From Marinomonas vulgaris (lineage in GTDB: Bacteria; Pseudomonadota; Gammaproteobacteria; Pseudomonadales; Marinomonadaceae): a stretch of DNA of 64,000 nt. This document shows, one piece after another, positions 56,278-64,000 of this stretch. Made by a program: the position numbers and the translations under genes. The notes beneath the pieces were generated by a model. The model made no database searches and was not told where the DNA came from. It saw only the letters and a program-made list of their open reading frames with translations. Each line of letters starts with the position of its first letter. Within the stretch, counting starts at the first letter, position 1. The DNA is taken from NCBI RefSeq assembly GCF_018145875.1, contig NZ_JAGSSV010000013.1:1-64000 (forward strand), written 5' to 3'.

Positions 56278-57378
56278 CTACAAGCCATTCAATTCATCTA
56301 GGTCGTCGTATTGGGTATCGTGGTATTTTTGCCCCAATTCATGAACCGCGTCGATCAAGTATTTCGGGTGATCTGGGTTAACGAATTGATGAATGCCGTG
56401 ACCGAGGTTGAACACATGGCCTGTGCCATGACCAAAGCCTGACAACACGTTCTCCACTTCGCGCTCGATCACGTCTTTGCCCGCATAAAGCACGCAAGGG
56501 TCAATGTTGCCTTGCAAAGCAACGCTGTCGCCTACGCGAGCGCGAGCTTCGGCAATATCGGTTGTCCAATCAAGGCCCAGAGCGTCGGCGCCGGTGGCCG
56601 CCATATTTTCAAGCCATTGTCCGCCATTCTTGGTGAACATGATGACCGGGATTTTGCGACCTTCATGTTCACGAATCAAACCGTCTAAGATCTGTTTCAT
56701 ATACATCAAAGAGAACTGCTGATACATAGGACCGCTTAGTACGCCGCCCCAGGTGTCGAAAATCTGTAAGGCTTGAGCGCCGGCCAGGATCTGTCCGTTT
56801 AGATAGGCGGTAACAGACTGGGCGAGCTTATCAAGCAAGGCATGCAGGGTTTCTGGGGACTGATACATCATGGCCTTGATATGACGGAAATCTTTGCTGG
56901 AGCCGCCTTCAACCATGTAGGTAGCCAATGTCCATGGGCTACCAGAAAAACCAATCAATGGCACATCGCCGTTGAGAGCATGACGAATCGTGGTGACGGC
57001 TTTCATGACATAATCTAGGTCATTGGCACTGGTGACAGGAATCGCGTCTACGTCAGCTTGGTTACGCACTGTGTGTTTGAATTTTGGACCTTCGCCGGTT
57101 TCAAAATACAAGCCCAAGCCCATAGCATCGGGAATGGTTAATATATCGGAAAACAAAATCGCCGCATCCAGCTCATAGCGCTTTAACGGTTGAAGCGTCA
57201 CCTCACAAGCAAAGGCGTCGTTTTTGCAAAGGCTTAAAAAGTCTCCTGCGGTGGCACGGCTCGCGCGATATTCTGGTAAATAGCGTCCGGCTTGTCTCAT
57301 CATCCATACTGGTGTGGTATCAACAGGTTGTTTGAGTAATGCGCGCAAGAAGCGATCATTTTTTAGCTCAGGAAACAT
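56278..57378 (-). CDS. hemE: Uroporphyrinogen decarboxylase HemE
   Basis: Converts uroporphyrinogen III to coproporphyrinogen III in haem synthesis. Start ATG preceded by CGGAGAG, giving 366 residues; a longer frame (57411) lacks support. Motifs [16 protein letters not shown] near 23-38, [33 protein letters not shown], and [13 protein letters not shown] are diagnostic. It has no operon partner in haem synthesis here; the PII gene follows at 63 bases. Confidence 0.97.
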   Translation of the reverse strand: MFPELKNDRFLRALLKQPVDTTPVWMMRQAGRYLPEYRASRATAGDFLSLCKNDAFACEVTLQPLKRYELDAAILFSDILTIPDAMGLGLYFETGEGPKFKHTVRNQADVDAIPVTSANDLDYVMKAVTTIRHALNGDVPLIGFSGSPWTLATYMVEGGSSKDFRHIKAMMYQSPETLHALLDKLAQSVTAYLNGQILAGAQALQIFDTWGGVLSGPMYQQFSLMYMKQILDGLIREHEGRKIPVIMFTKNGGQWLENMAATGADALGLDWTTDIAEARARVGDSVALQGNIDPCVLYAGKDVIEREVENVLSGFGHGTGHVFNLGHGIHQFVNPDHPKYLIDAVHELGQKYHDTQYDDLDELNGL

Positions 57379-57531
57379 TAGACTCTCCGGTGTGAATTTC
57401 AGTGGGCGCATTTTACCTAACTTGCTGTAGAAAGGCAGAGTGAATAAGTAAAATTTATGGTAGAAAGGTTGAAAAGGCCAATAATATTGATCTATAGCAG
57501 CCTTTGTTTTTCGCTACTGGTAGCGGTTTGA

Positions 57532-58314
57532 TCAATCACCTAGGTAGGTTTTTAAACTGTATCTTTGCACTCGTTGTGCTGCTTGTTCGATGTCTTTGTT
57601 AGCGTGCAATTGTTTTAATACGTTTGGAAAGGCGGCTTTGGTTTGTTCGACATTCATGCCGGGGGTTAAATGTCGGGAATACAAAGCTTTGAGTAGTAGA
57701 TAATCCAAAGGACTTAAATAGGTATCGACGCTCACATCATTAAAAACAGAAGGAAACACTTCCCCTGAGTCGTTTGGTAGTCCAAGCAATTGGGTGATTT
57801 CTTCAACGATGCAATCTAAAAAACGACTTTTGCTGCGCGCGTAATCCACCGGGATGATGATGGTGCCCTTGGTGATTTCATAGCGTCCGTTGCGTCTAAA
57901 ATTCCCCAAACAAATGGCTTCATCTAAAGCGGCTCGAATATTTTCTGGGTCGCCTATGTATTGGCTTACCTTGTTTTCTAGGCTCTTGTAATCGGTAAAA
58001 ATAACAAAAATGTTGGCGTCTTTGGGGTTTGGGGTGAAATCAATGGATAACCCTGTGATGTAGGCTAGGTGTTGGGCGTGGACACTTAATAATTCTTTTT
58101 GTAAAAGGGCATCGCCGCTGTCGCTTTCAAAAAACAACCGAATGGGTTTGTTCCAGCGAATGAGCTTAGGGAATTGGGTTTCCTTATATTCTCGTTCTAA
58201 GGCAATCTTGACGAAGCTGTCACGAATATAGGTGTCTTCTTGCCAGCGCTCTGTTGCCAGCGCTGGCAAAGATAAACAAACAGCACAGAGCCAAAGACTA
58301 AAGCGGGTCATCAA
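57532..58314 (-). CDS. Secreted DUF2927-family protein
   Basis: A 260-residue protein with a signal peptide (cleavage after ALA near residue 20). The rest is soluble and matches the DUF2927 family by FVIFTDY, VEEITQLLGLPND (about 170-182), PSVFND and SPLDYLLLKALYSRHLTPGM. The position of EExxQxxGxxN (171-181) parallels the HExxHxxGxxH zinc motif of metzincin proteases, but all three histidines are replaced, so catalysis of that type is unlikely. Function unknown. Starts inside the preceding Nudix gene (17-base overlap), implying cotranscription. Confidence 0.82.
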   Translation of the reverse strand: MMTRFSLWLCAVCLSLPALATERWQEDTYIRDSFVKIALEREYKETQFPKLIRWNKPIRLFFESDSGDALLQKELLSVHAQHLAYITGLSIDFTPNPKDANIFVIFTDYKSLENKVSQYIGDPENIRAALDEAICLGNFRRNGRYEITKGTIIIPVDYARSKSRFLDCIVEEITQLLGLPNDSGEVFPSVFNDVSVDTYLSPLDYLLLKALYSRHLTPGMNVEQTKAAFPNVLKQLHANKDIEQAAQRVQRYSLKTYLGD

Positions 58315-58834
58315 ACTGTGGCGTCACGAGTTTATTGGCATAATGCTCTAACGCACTCACGGAATCGGGTGTGAAGAGTAATTGCTCTGGGTTGTTGAGA
58401 ATGTCTTCGATACGCATTTCATGAACCGAGGCGACTTCTTTGGGCTGCAATACCAACTTGCCGTGAATGGCTTCGTCATAGTGGCAGGTGTAGATTTTTC
58501 CCCAAATACGAAACCCTTCGCCCTCGGTAACAAACACACCTTGGCTTTCTAAAGGCGCATCGAAACCAAGCTCTTCTTGTAACTCTCGGTGTGCCGAGTC
58601 TATGTAGGTTTCGTCTTTCTCGACTACACCACCAGTGGTGATACCGTAATAACCGGGGCAGAAAGCCTTATTGTCGGTACGCTTTTGAACAATCAGGTTT
58701 CCTTGCTTGTTGAACACCAAAATGTAAGTGACGCGGTGGTAATCTTTACCAAAGTTCATCAAACGTCGTGGCACATCGCCAATTATCTTATTGTTCTCAT
58801 CCACTAAGATAATGACTTCGTCATTTGCTAGCAT
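58298..58834 (-). CDS. Nudix hydrolase, YfcD-like
   Basis: A 178-residue Nudix protein with the box GxxxxxExxxxxxxREUxEE present as GVVEKDETYIDSAHRELQEE (catalytic glutamates in RELQEELG). VDENNKIIGDVPRRLM and TYILVFNKQGNLIVQKRT match the YfcD/isopentenyl-isomerase-like group, of uncertain substrate. It is the first gene of a two-gene operon with the DUF2927 gene. Confidence 0.88.
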   Translation of the reverse strand: MLANDEVIILVDENNKIIGDVPRRLMNFGKDYHRVTYILVFNKQGNLIVQKRTDNKAFCPGYYGITTGGVVEKDETYIDSAHRELQEELGFDAPLESQGVFVTEGEGFRIWGKIYTCHYDEAIHGKLVLQPKEVASVHEMRIEDILNNPEQLLFTPDSVSALEHYANKLVTPQFDDPL

Positions 58835-59103
58835 AAAATACTCAACCCGAAAATGAATCTTCTAAAAGGAAAGGGTATCGGCATTTGTGTTGAAAGAAAA
58901 GCGTTTTACCCACAGGAATAGACAACAAGTAAACACACAACACCGCAGCGATTTTTATGTATGTAATTATAAACTATTCATAAAGCGACCTGTTCTTTTG
59001 TTTTACTTAACAGCGAAGAATAAGCAAGGCATGTCGACAACAATTTCATCAGTAAAACGCTATTATGTTGAGGTATTTTATCGGGTGAGGTGACGGAGAA
59101 ATC

Positions 59104-60120
59104 ATGACAATTCCAAATAACGACTTTTTAGCATTAACCCTCGCTCATCAAGAGGCGATAGAGCCGTTTTCATTTTCTTTCTTGACGGGCACCGCCTTTG
59201 TGGAAGACACGGGTATTTTGCGACTTGAGCCTAATACGCCCAGCGATGTCAATCTGGTGTTGTCTGTTGGAGTACACGGAAACGAAACCGGCCCCATTGA
59301 ATTGGTAAATCAACTGGTGAGCCAGCTATTGACCGGTAAACTGACTTTAAAAGTGCGGCTTTTGGTGTTGATAGGTAATCCAGTCGCGGCGAATCAAGCT
59401 AAGCGATTTTGTGAGGTGAATCTCAATCGTTTATTTGTGGGCGTTTGGCAACAATACGAAGGATACGAAGCGTCTCGTGCCGAGCGTTTAGAGCAAGCCA
59501 TTAGTGACTTTTTTGCCCCCATTGCCGATAAGCCCGAAGGGCTTAAATTGCATTATGATTTGCACACCGCGATTCGCGGTTCTGAGTACGAAAAATTTGC
59601 AGTCTATCCGTATGTCGAAAACGCAGTGTATCACCGTGCTCAATTGGAATTTTTAGCGGCGAGTGGTATTGATGCGGTACTCTTTTCCCATCAAGCGACC
59701 ACGACCTTTTCCTATTACAGTCATAAGGTGCATGGTGCTCACAGTTTTACCATTGAGCTGGGCAAGGTGCATGCATTCGGTGAAAACGATTTATCACGTT
59801 TTGCTGATATCAACACCAGCCTCACGACCTTATTGACCCGTGGTTATTGCCCGCGAGTGTCGGCATCGACCATGACGTTGTTTAAAGTATTGGATAGCCT
59901 AATAAAAGACGACGACAGTTATCGATTGAACTTGGCGAACGACGTTAAAAACTTCACCCAATTTGACGAAGGGTTTGTGTTGGCTGAGTCGATTAAAAGC
60001 CAGTACCTTGTTGAAAAAACAGGCGACGCCCTTGTGTTCCCCAATACCCAATTGCCGATTGGCCAGCGCGCGGGGCTAATGGTAAGACCAATAACACAGG
60101 GCGATTTGACGCTTAATTAA
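59104..60120 (+). CDS. astE: Succinylglutamate desuccinylase AstE
   Basis: Last step of the arginine succinyltransferase pathway: N-succinylglutamate to glutamate and succinate. 338 residues, of M14-like zinc enzymes. Zinc ligands H58 and E61 in GVHGNETGPIE, and H154 in HYDLHTAIRG; a catalytic glutamate is in the SFTIELGKVH region. Start preceded by GACGGAGAA. It stands alone, with a terminator behind it, while the candidate aminotransferase of the pathway is 13 kb away. The 59-kb upstream region (58835-59103) is gene-free. Confidence 0.9.
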   Translation: MTIPNNDFLALTLAHQEAIEPFSFSFLTGTAFVEDTGILRLEPNTPSDVNLVLSVGVHGNETGPIELVNQLVSQLLTGKLTLKVRLLVLIGNPVAANQAKRFCEVNLNRLFVGVWQQYEGYEASRAERLEQAISDFFAPIADKPEGLKLHYDLHTAIRGSEYEKFAVYPYVENAVYHRAQLEFLAASGIDAVLFSHQATTTFSYYSHKVHGAHSFTIELGKVHAFGENDLSRFADINTSLTTLLTRGYCPRVSASTMTLFKVLDSLIKDDDSYRLNLANDVKNFTQFDEGFVLAESIKSQYLVEKTGDALVFPNTQLPIGQRAGLMVRPITQGDLTLN

Positions 60121-60160
60121 GCCAAAGTAAATCAAGGCCGATTTTTAAAGAGTCATAAAG

Positions 60161-60196
60161 GAGATTTGAGTCAAAGCGCTTGAATCTCTTTTTTTT
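60161..60196 (+). terminator. Terminator of astE
   Basis: GAGAT/ATCTC outer arms and TCAA/TTGA inner arms form an interrupted stem followed by eight T. Confidence 0.7.
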
Positions 60197-60205
60197 CTGG
60201 CGTAT

Positions 60206-60227
60206 TGTTACGTTATAACATCTAACA
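60206..60227. promoter_or_regulatory. Zur-box-like palindrome before znuA
   Basis: TGTTA and TAACA outer arms flank a GTTATAAC core (60212-60219). This resembles known gamma-proteobacterial Zur operators (TGTTATAACA-type core) and lies 15 bases before the znuA ATG. The function is inferred from motif and gene identity. Confidence 0.6.
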
Positions 60228-60241
60228 TACGGTATCAGATA

Positions 60242-61291
60242 ATGAATAAGCTTTTCTTTGCGTTGGGCGTGACTGCTCTTTCCCCTTTAGCCTTAGCAAA
60301 ACCGGTTATTGCGACCAGTATTAAACCGGTTTCTATGATCGTTGCCGCGATCGCTGGCGATCACGCCGACATCCAACAAATCGTTGCAAGCACCGCATCT
60401 CCGCACGATTTTGCACTTCGTCCTTCTGATATCAAAAAAATTCACAATGCCGACGCTGTGGTATGGGTAGGTGAGTCGCTAGAACACTTCCTAGAAAAGC
60501 CACTTGAAAATGCGGGTAAAGAAGACTCATCCATTGAATGGATGGCGTTGAAAGGCGTTACGCTTCAAGATCGCTCTAAAAAGCATGAAGAACACGACGA
60601 TCATGACCACGATGCACATGACGATCATGATGACCACGAAGGCCATGACCACGATGCACACGACGACCACGATGAGCACGATGAGCACGATGAGCACGAA
60701 GGCCATGATCATGACGATCACAAAGGTCACGACCACGATGAGCATGAAGAAGAAGGCCACGAGGGCCACAACCACACAGGTATTGATCCTCATGTTTGGT
60801 TGTTGCCTCAAAACGCAGTAGTACTCGCTAAAGCGGTTACTGAGCGTATGATGTGGTTAGACTCCGCCAACGCCGCGTATTACCAAGGTAACTTCGCTAA
60901 ATTTGAGCAGGGCCTAAAAGCCAAAGACGCTGAAATTCGTAAAGATCTTAGCGCAGTGGGCGATGTGCCTTACATCGTTTTCCACGATGGTTACCGTTAC
61001 TTTGAAAGCCATTACGGTCTTAACAATGCCGGTGCTGTGACGGTTAGCCCTGAGCGCAAACCGGGTGCGAAAAAAGTCGCTGAAATTCGTCACGAAATCG
61101 AAGAAAACAAGGTGCAGTGTGTGTTCAGTGAGCCACAATTCAGCCCTGCTATCGTTAAAGTCTTGATAGAAGGGACAAACGTAAAAAGTGGCGTGTTAGA
61201 CCCACTGGGTAGCGCTGTTAAGGTAGACATGAATGCCTACTTTACCTTCCTAGACAGTTTGAAAGGTCAGTACTTGAGCTGCCTACGCTAG
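60242..61291 (+). CDS. znuA: Zinc ABC transporter binding protein ZnuA
   Basis: Periplasmic zinc-binding protein of 349 residues, signal peptide cleaving after ALA near residue 19. Zinc ligands expected for cluster 9 proteins are visible at H55 (ASPHDF) and H184 (DPHVW); a third lies in the FHDGYRYF region. Between them, residues 111-180 hold about 23 histidines with many Asp and Glu, a long version of the charged flexible loop of ZnuA. No znuB or znuC follows, so the transporter's membrane and ATPase parts must be elsewhere. A Zur-like box lies upstream. Confidence 0.93.
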   Translation: MNKLFFALGVTALSPLALAKPVIATSIKPVSMIVAAIAGDHADIQQIVASTASPHDFALRPSDIKKIHNADAVVWVGESLEHFLEKPLENAGKEDSSIEWMALKGVTLQDRSKKHEEHDDHDHDAHDDHDDHEGHDHDAHDDHDEHDEHDEHEGHDHDDHKGHDHDEHEEEGHEGHNHTGIDPHVWLLPQNAVVLAKAVTERMMWLDSANAAYYQGNFAKFEQGLKAKDAEIRKDLSAVGDVPYIVFHDGYRYFESHYGLNNAGAVTVSPERKPGAKKVAEIRHEIEENKVQCVFSEPQFSPAIVKVLIEGTNVKSGVLDPLGSAVKVDMNAYFTFLDSLKGQYLSCLR

Positions 61292-61485
61292 TTTTTTGTT
61301 ACACTGAATACCCAGCCCGCCTAAAGTATTGCTCTTTAGGCGGGCTTTTTTATGGTCGTGGTATGTGGATAAGGCTGCGCTTTATCAACACTGTGTTATC
61401 AAAACGCGCTCTTTGTTAGGTGGGAGAAGCTTACCTCTGTATAATCACTCGACGTTAGATTTACGACACAGAGCAAAGAGGCTTT

Positions 61486-62460
61486 ATGAGCGATCCATCT
61501 ATTTCGAGCATCCACGACGATACCCTTATCGACAGCGCAAAACGCACTTTATCGACCCAAGCCCAAGCCTTGGCTAACCTCGCTAGTCGAGTGAATGAAG
61601 AATTTCCCAAAGCCGTGCGCATGATCCTTGCCAGTAAAGGCCGTACCATTATTTGTGGTATGGGCAAATCGGGTCTGATCGGCAAAAAAATCGCTGCGAC
61701 GCTGGCCTCTACCGGCACCCCCAGTTTCTTTCTTCATCCGGGGGAAGCCTTTCACGGCGATTTAGGAATGATTCAAGCGGAAGACACGCTGATTTTGATC
61801 AGCTACTCGGGGGAAACCGAAGAATTGATGCGCCTGTTGCCGTCGTTAAAAGGCTTTGGTAACCCCAGCATTGCCTTGGTAGGTAATATGGAATCGACCC
61901 TAGCGAAGCACTGTGATTGTGTTTTAGACATCTCGGTGGACCGCGAAACCTGCCCGAACAATTTGGCACCGACTACGTCCACCACAATGACCACCGCCAT
62001 GGGCGATGCTTTGGCTGTGGCGCTAATGGAATGCCGAGACTTTCAACCGCAAGACTTTGCCCGTTTCCACCCAGGTGGCAGCCTAGGGCGCAAGCTATTA
62101 ACTCGCGTGAAAGATTTGATGCACCAAAACGACTTGCCAGTCTGTACTTCGAACACCACGCTCAAAGACGCGATTTCTGTGATGACCCACGGCCGTATGG
62201 GTGTTGTACTGATTCAAGACGGTGATAAATTATTAGGTATTTTTACCGATGGGGATTTGCGTCGTGCCATGCTTAAAGAAAGCGAAGGCATGATACACAA
62301 AACCATGGCAGACCTGATGACAGCGAACCCGAAAACCATCAACGAAAACGTAATGATAGTGCAGGCCGAAGAACAAATGTTGCGAGACAAAATCACCCTG
62401 CTGGTGGTTGTGGACGACGCGAAAAAAGTATCCGGCATTTTAGAAATTTACGACCGTTAA
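61486..62460 (+). CDS. kdsD: Arabinose-5-phosphate isomerase KdsD
   Basis: Makes D-arabinose 5-phosphate from ribulose 5-phosphate, first step of KDO synthesis. 324 residues: SIS domain (about 40-180, GMGKSGLIGKKIAATLASTG) and two CBS domains (about 205-320). LAPTTSTTMTTAMGDALAVAL and FHPGGSLGRKLL are diagnostic. Leads the kds cluster. Confidence 0.95.
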   Translation: MSDPSISSIHDDTLIDSAKRTLSTQAQALANLASRVNEEFPKAVRMILASKGRTIICGMGKSGLIGKKIAATLASTGTPSFFLHPGEAFHGDLGMIQAEDTLILISYSGETEELMRLLPSLKGFGNPSIALVGNMESTLAKHCDCVLDISVDRETCPNNLAPTTSTTMTTAMGDALAVALMECRDFQPQDFARFHPGGSLGRKLLTRVKDLMHQNDLPVCTSNTTLKDAISVMTHGRMGVVLIQDGDKLLGIFTDGDLRRAMLKESEGMIHKTMADLMTANPKTINENVMIVQAEEQMLRDKITLLVVVDDAKKVSGILEIYDR

Positions 62461-62505
62461 GCTGCACTCACACTTACCACTATATTCAGATATTACCGTA
62501 TTTAG

Positions 62506-63363
<858 letters not shown>

Positions 63364-63366
63364 ACG

Positions 63367-63948
63367 ATGGACGCTGATTTTTTATCTGCCTATGCCATAT
63401 TGACTGACCAGCCTGAATGGATCGATAAACTCAACGCCATCAAGCTGGTGGTGTTCGATGTCGACGGTGTGTTGACCGATGGTCGTCTGCTTTATACCGA
63501 GCACGGCGAAACCATAAAGCGCTTTAACGTCAAAGATGGCGTGGCAATGAAGTTGCTGCCAAAGTGGGGCATTGAGGTCGCGGTGATTACCGCGAAAGAT
63601 TCCGCGCCCTTGCGCCAACGCATGAAAGACCTGAAAGTCGAACACTTCTACCCAGGTTGCCATAACAAGGCAGCGGCGTTTGCAGAATTGGTCGCGCGCT
63701 TGGGTATCGACCCAAGCCAGGCGGCGTACGTGGGTGACGATGTGATTGACCTGCAAGTGATGCCCAAGGTGGGCGTGGCTTTGTGTCCGTCGGACGCCCA
63801 TGTATTGCTAAAGCGCCATTGTCCCATCGTGTTGACGAAAGCCGCCGGTGAGGGCGTAGCGCGAGAAGTGGCTGACCTAATTTTAGCCACTCGAATGCCA
63901 CTAGAAAACGCCTACGAATTAGCGCAACAACCGGAGTTTGAAAAATAA
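63367..63948 (+). CDS. kdsC: KDO-8-phosphate phosphatase KdsC
   Basis: HAD phosphatase releasing KDO from its 8-phosphate. 193 residues; nucleophile D31 and D33 in FDVDGVLTDG (30-39), then ITAKDS and GDDVIDLQVM. Starts three bases after kdsA and shares one base with the following kdsB start (TAATG). Confidence 0.95.
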   Translation: MDADFLSAYAILTDQPEWIDKLNAIKLVVFDVDGVLTDGRLLYTEHGETIKRFNVKDGVAMKLLPKWGIEVAVITAKDSAPLRQRMKDLKVEHFYPGCHNKAAAFAELVARLGIDPSQAAYVGDDVIDLQVMPKVGVALCPSDAHVLLKRHCPIVLTKAAGEGVAREVADLILATRMPLENAYELAQQPEFEK

Positions 63949-64000
63949 TGACTGAACACAACACAAACACCGCCTTACCGGATTTTCACATCGTCATTCC
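63948..64000 (+). CDS. kdsB: CMP-KDO synthetase KdsB, 5' end only
   Basis: The ATG overlapping the kdsC stop opens a frame reading MTEHNTNTALPDFHIVIP to the window end. FHIVIP corresponds to the VVIIPARY start of KdsB, with about nine extra N-terminal residues. Only 17 residues are visible, so the call leans on operon context (last cytosolic KDO step). Confidence 0.7.
   Translation, partial: MTEHNTNTALPDFHIVI

Noticed and set aside
60590..60780. Tandem repeat or CRISPR-like array
   Set aside because: Repeats are short degenerate codon repeats within the znuA frame, with no spacer structure.
60527..60811. Minus-strand hydrophobic frame opposite the ZnuA histidine loop
   Set aside because: His/Asp codons read backwards give Val/Met/Ile strings; the apparent membrane protein is an artefact of the repeat.
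63382..63801. 139-residue minus-strand open frame over kdsC
   Set aside because: Antisense to a complete KdsC with intact catalytic motifs; no support for a separate gene.

Overview
The window is a contiguous piece of a gamma-proteobacterial chromosome. Gene content and order point to a marine Oceanospirillales member, most like Marinomonas. The basis is a Pseudomonas-type nadB-rpoE-rseA-rseB-rseC-mucD block, a gap/edd pair arranged divergently as in pseudomonads, a 180-kDa-class NAD-glutamate dehydrogenase, a Pseudomonas-type mannitol ABC operon and moderate G+C. This assignment is inference from recalled family features; no database search was possible. Almost all the sequence is coding. 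I saw no rRNA, tRNA, CRISPR array, transposase, integrase or phage gene.

Layout. 1-283 is non-coding with an inverted and a direct repeat. 0.3-11 kb holds an Lrp/AsnC regulator, purEK, mgsA-pyk, gap, edd, putP and hexR; HexR-like boxes lie in front of edd and gap, so the central-carbon genes and their repressor sit together. 11-13.7 kb holds a choline-kinase-like phosphotransferase, ung and ygfZ. 13.7-18.1 kb encodes a two-gene signalling unit: an MHYT-PAS-PAS hybrid kinase with its own HPt, and a REC-HD-GYP regulator. 18.4-26.6 kb is a polyol (mannitol/sorbitol type) catabolic island: xylB, an AraC regulator, a mannitol dehydrogenase and a four-gene ABC importer. 27-33.7 kb is sdhE-ygfX, nadB and the sigma-E operon with a good autoregulatory promoter.

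33.8-40.3 kb holds argA-argE on one strand and ygiF-glnE on the other, followed by a 69-residue orphan gene. 40.9-43.6 kb is a TrpXYZ-type ABC importer and 43.7-44.9 kb is SbmA/BacA. 45.1-55.8 kb is an arginine/glutamate catabolic region: an acetyl/succinylornithine aminotransferase, the giant glutamate dehydrogenase, an ArgR-like AraC regulator and a basic amino-acid ABC importer. 55.9-60.1 kb has a PII protein, hemE, a DUF2927 protein, a Nudix hydrolase and astE. 60.2-61.3 kb is an orphan znuA with a histidine-rich loop behind a Zur-like box. 61.5 kb to the end is the KDO pathway in order (kdsD-kdsA-kdsC-kdsB), with kdsB cut by the window edge.

Most of the window is ordinary core genome. 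I did not find a clearly new multi-gene system. The points most worth a second look are the DUF2927 protein, whose motif looks like a decayed zinc-protease site; the sensor kinase/HD-GYP pair; paired stem-loops behind the binding-protein genes of two ABC operons; the polyol/signalling block sitting inside an otherwise conserved ygfZ-sdhE-nadB-rpoE neighbourhood; the orphan znuA; and the 69-residue gene behind glnE.
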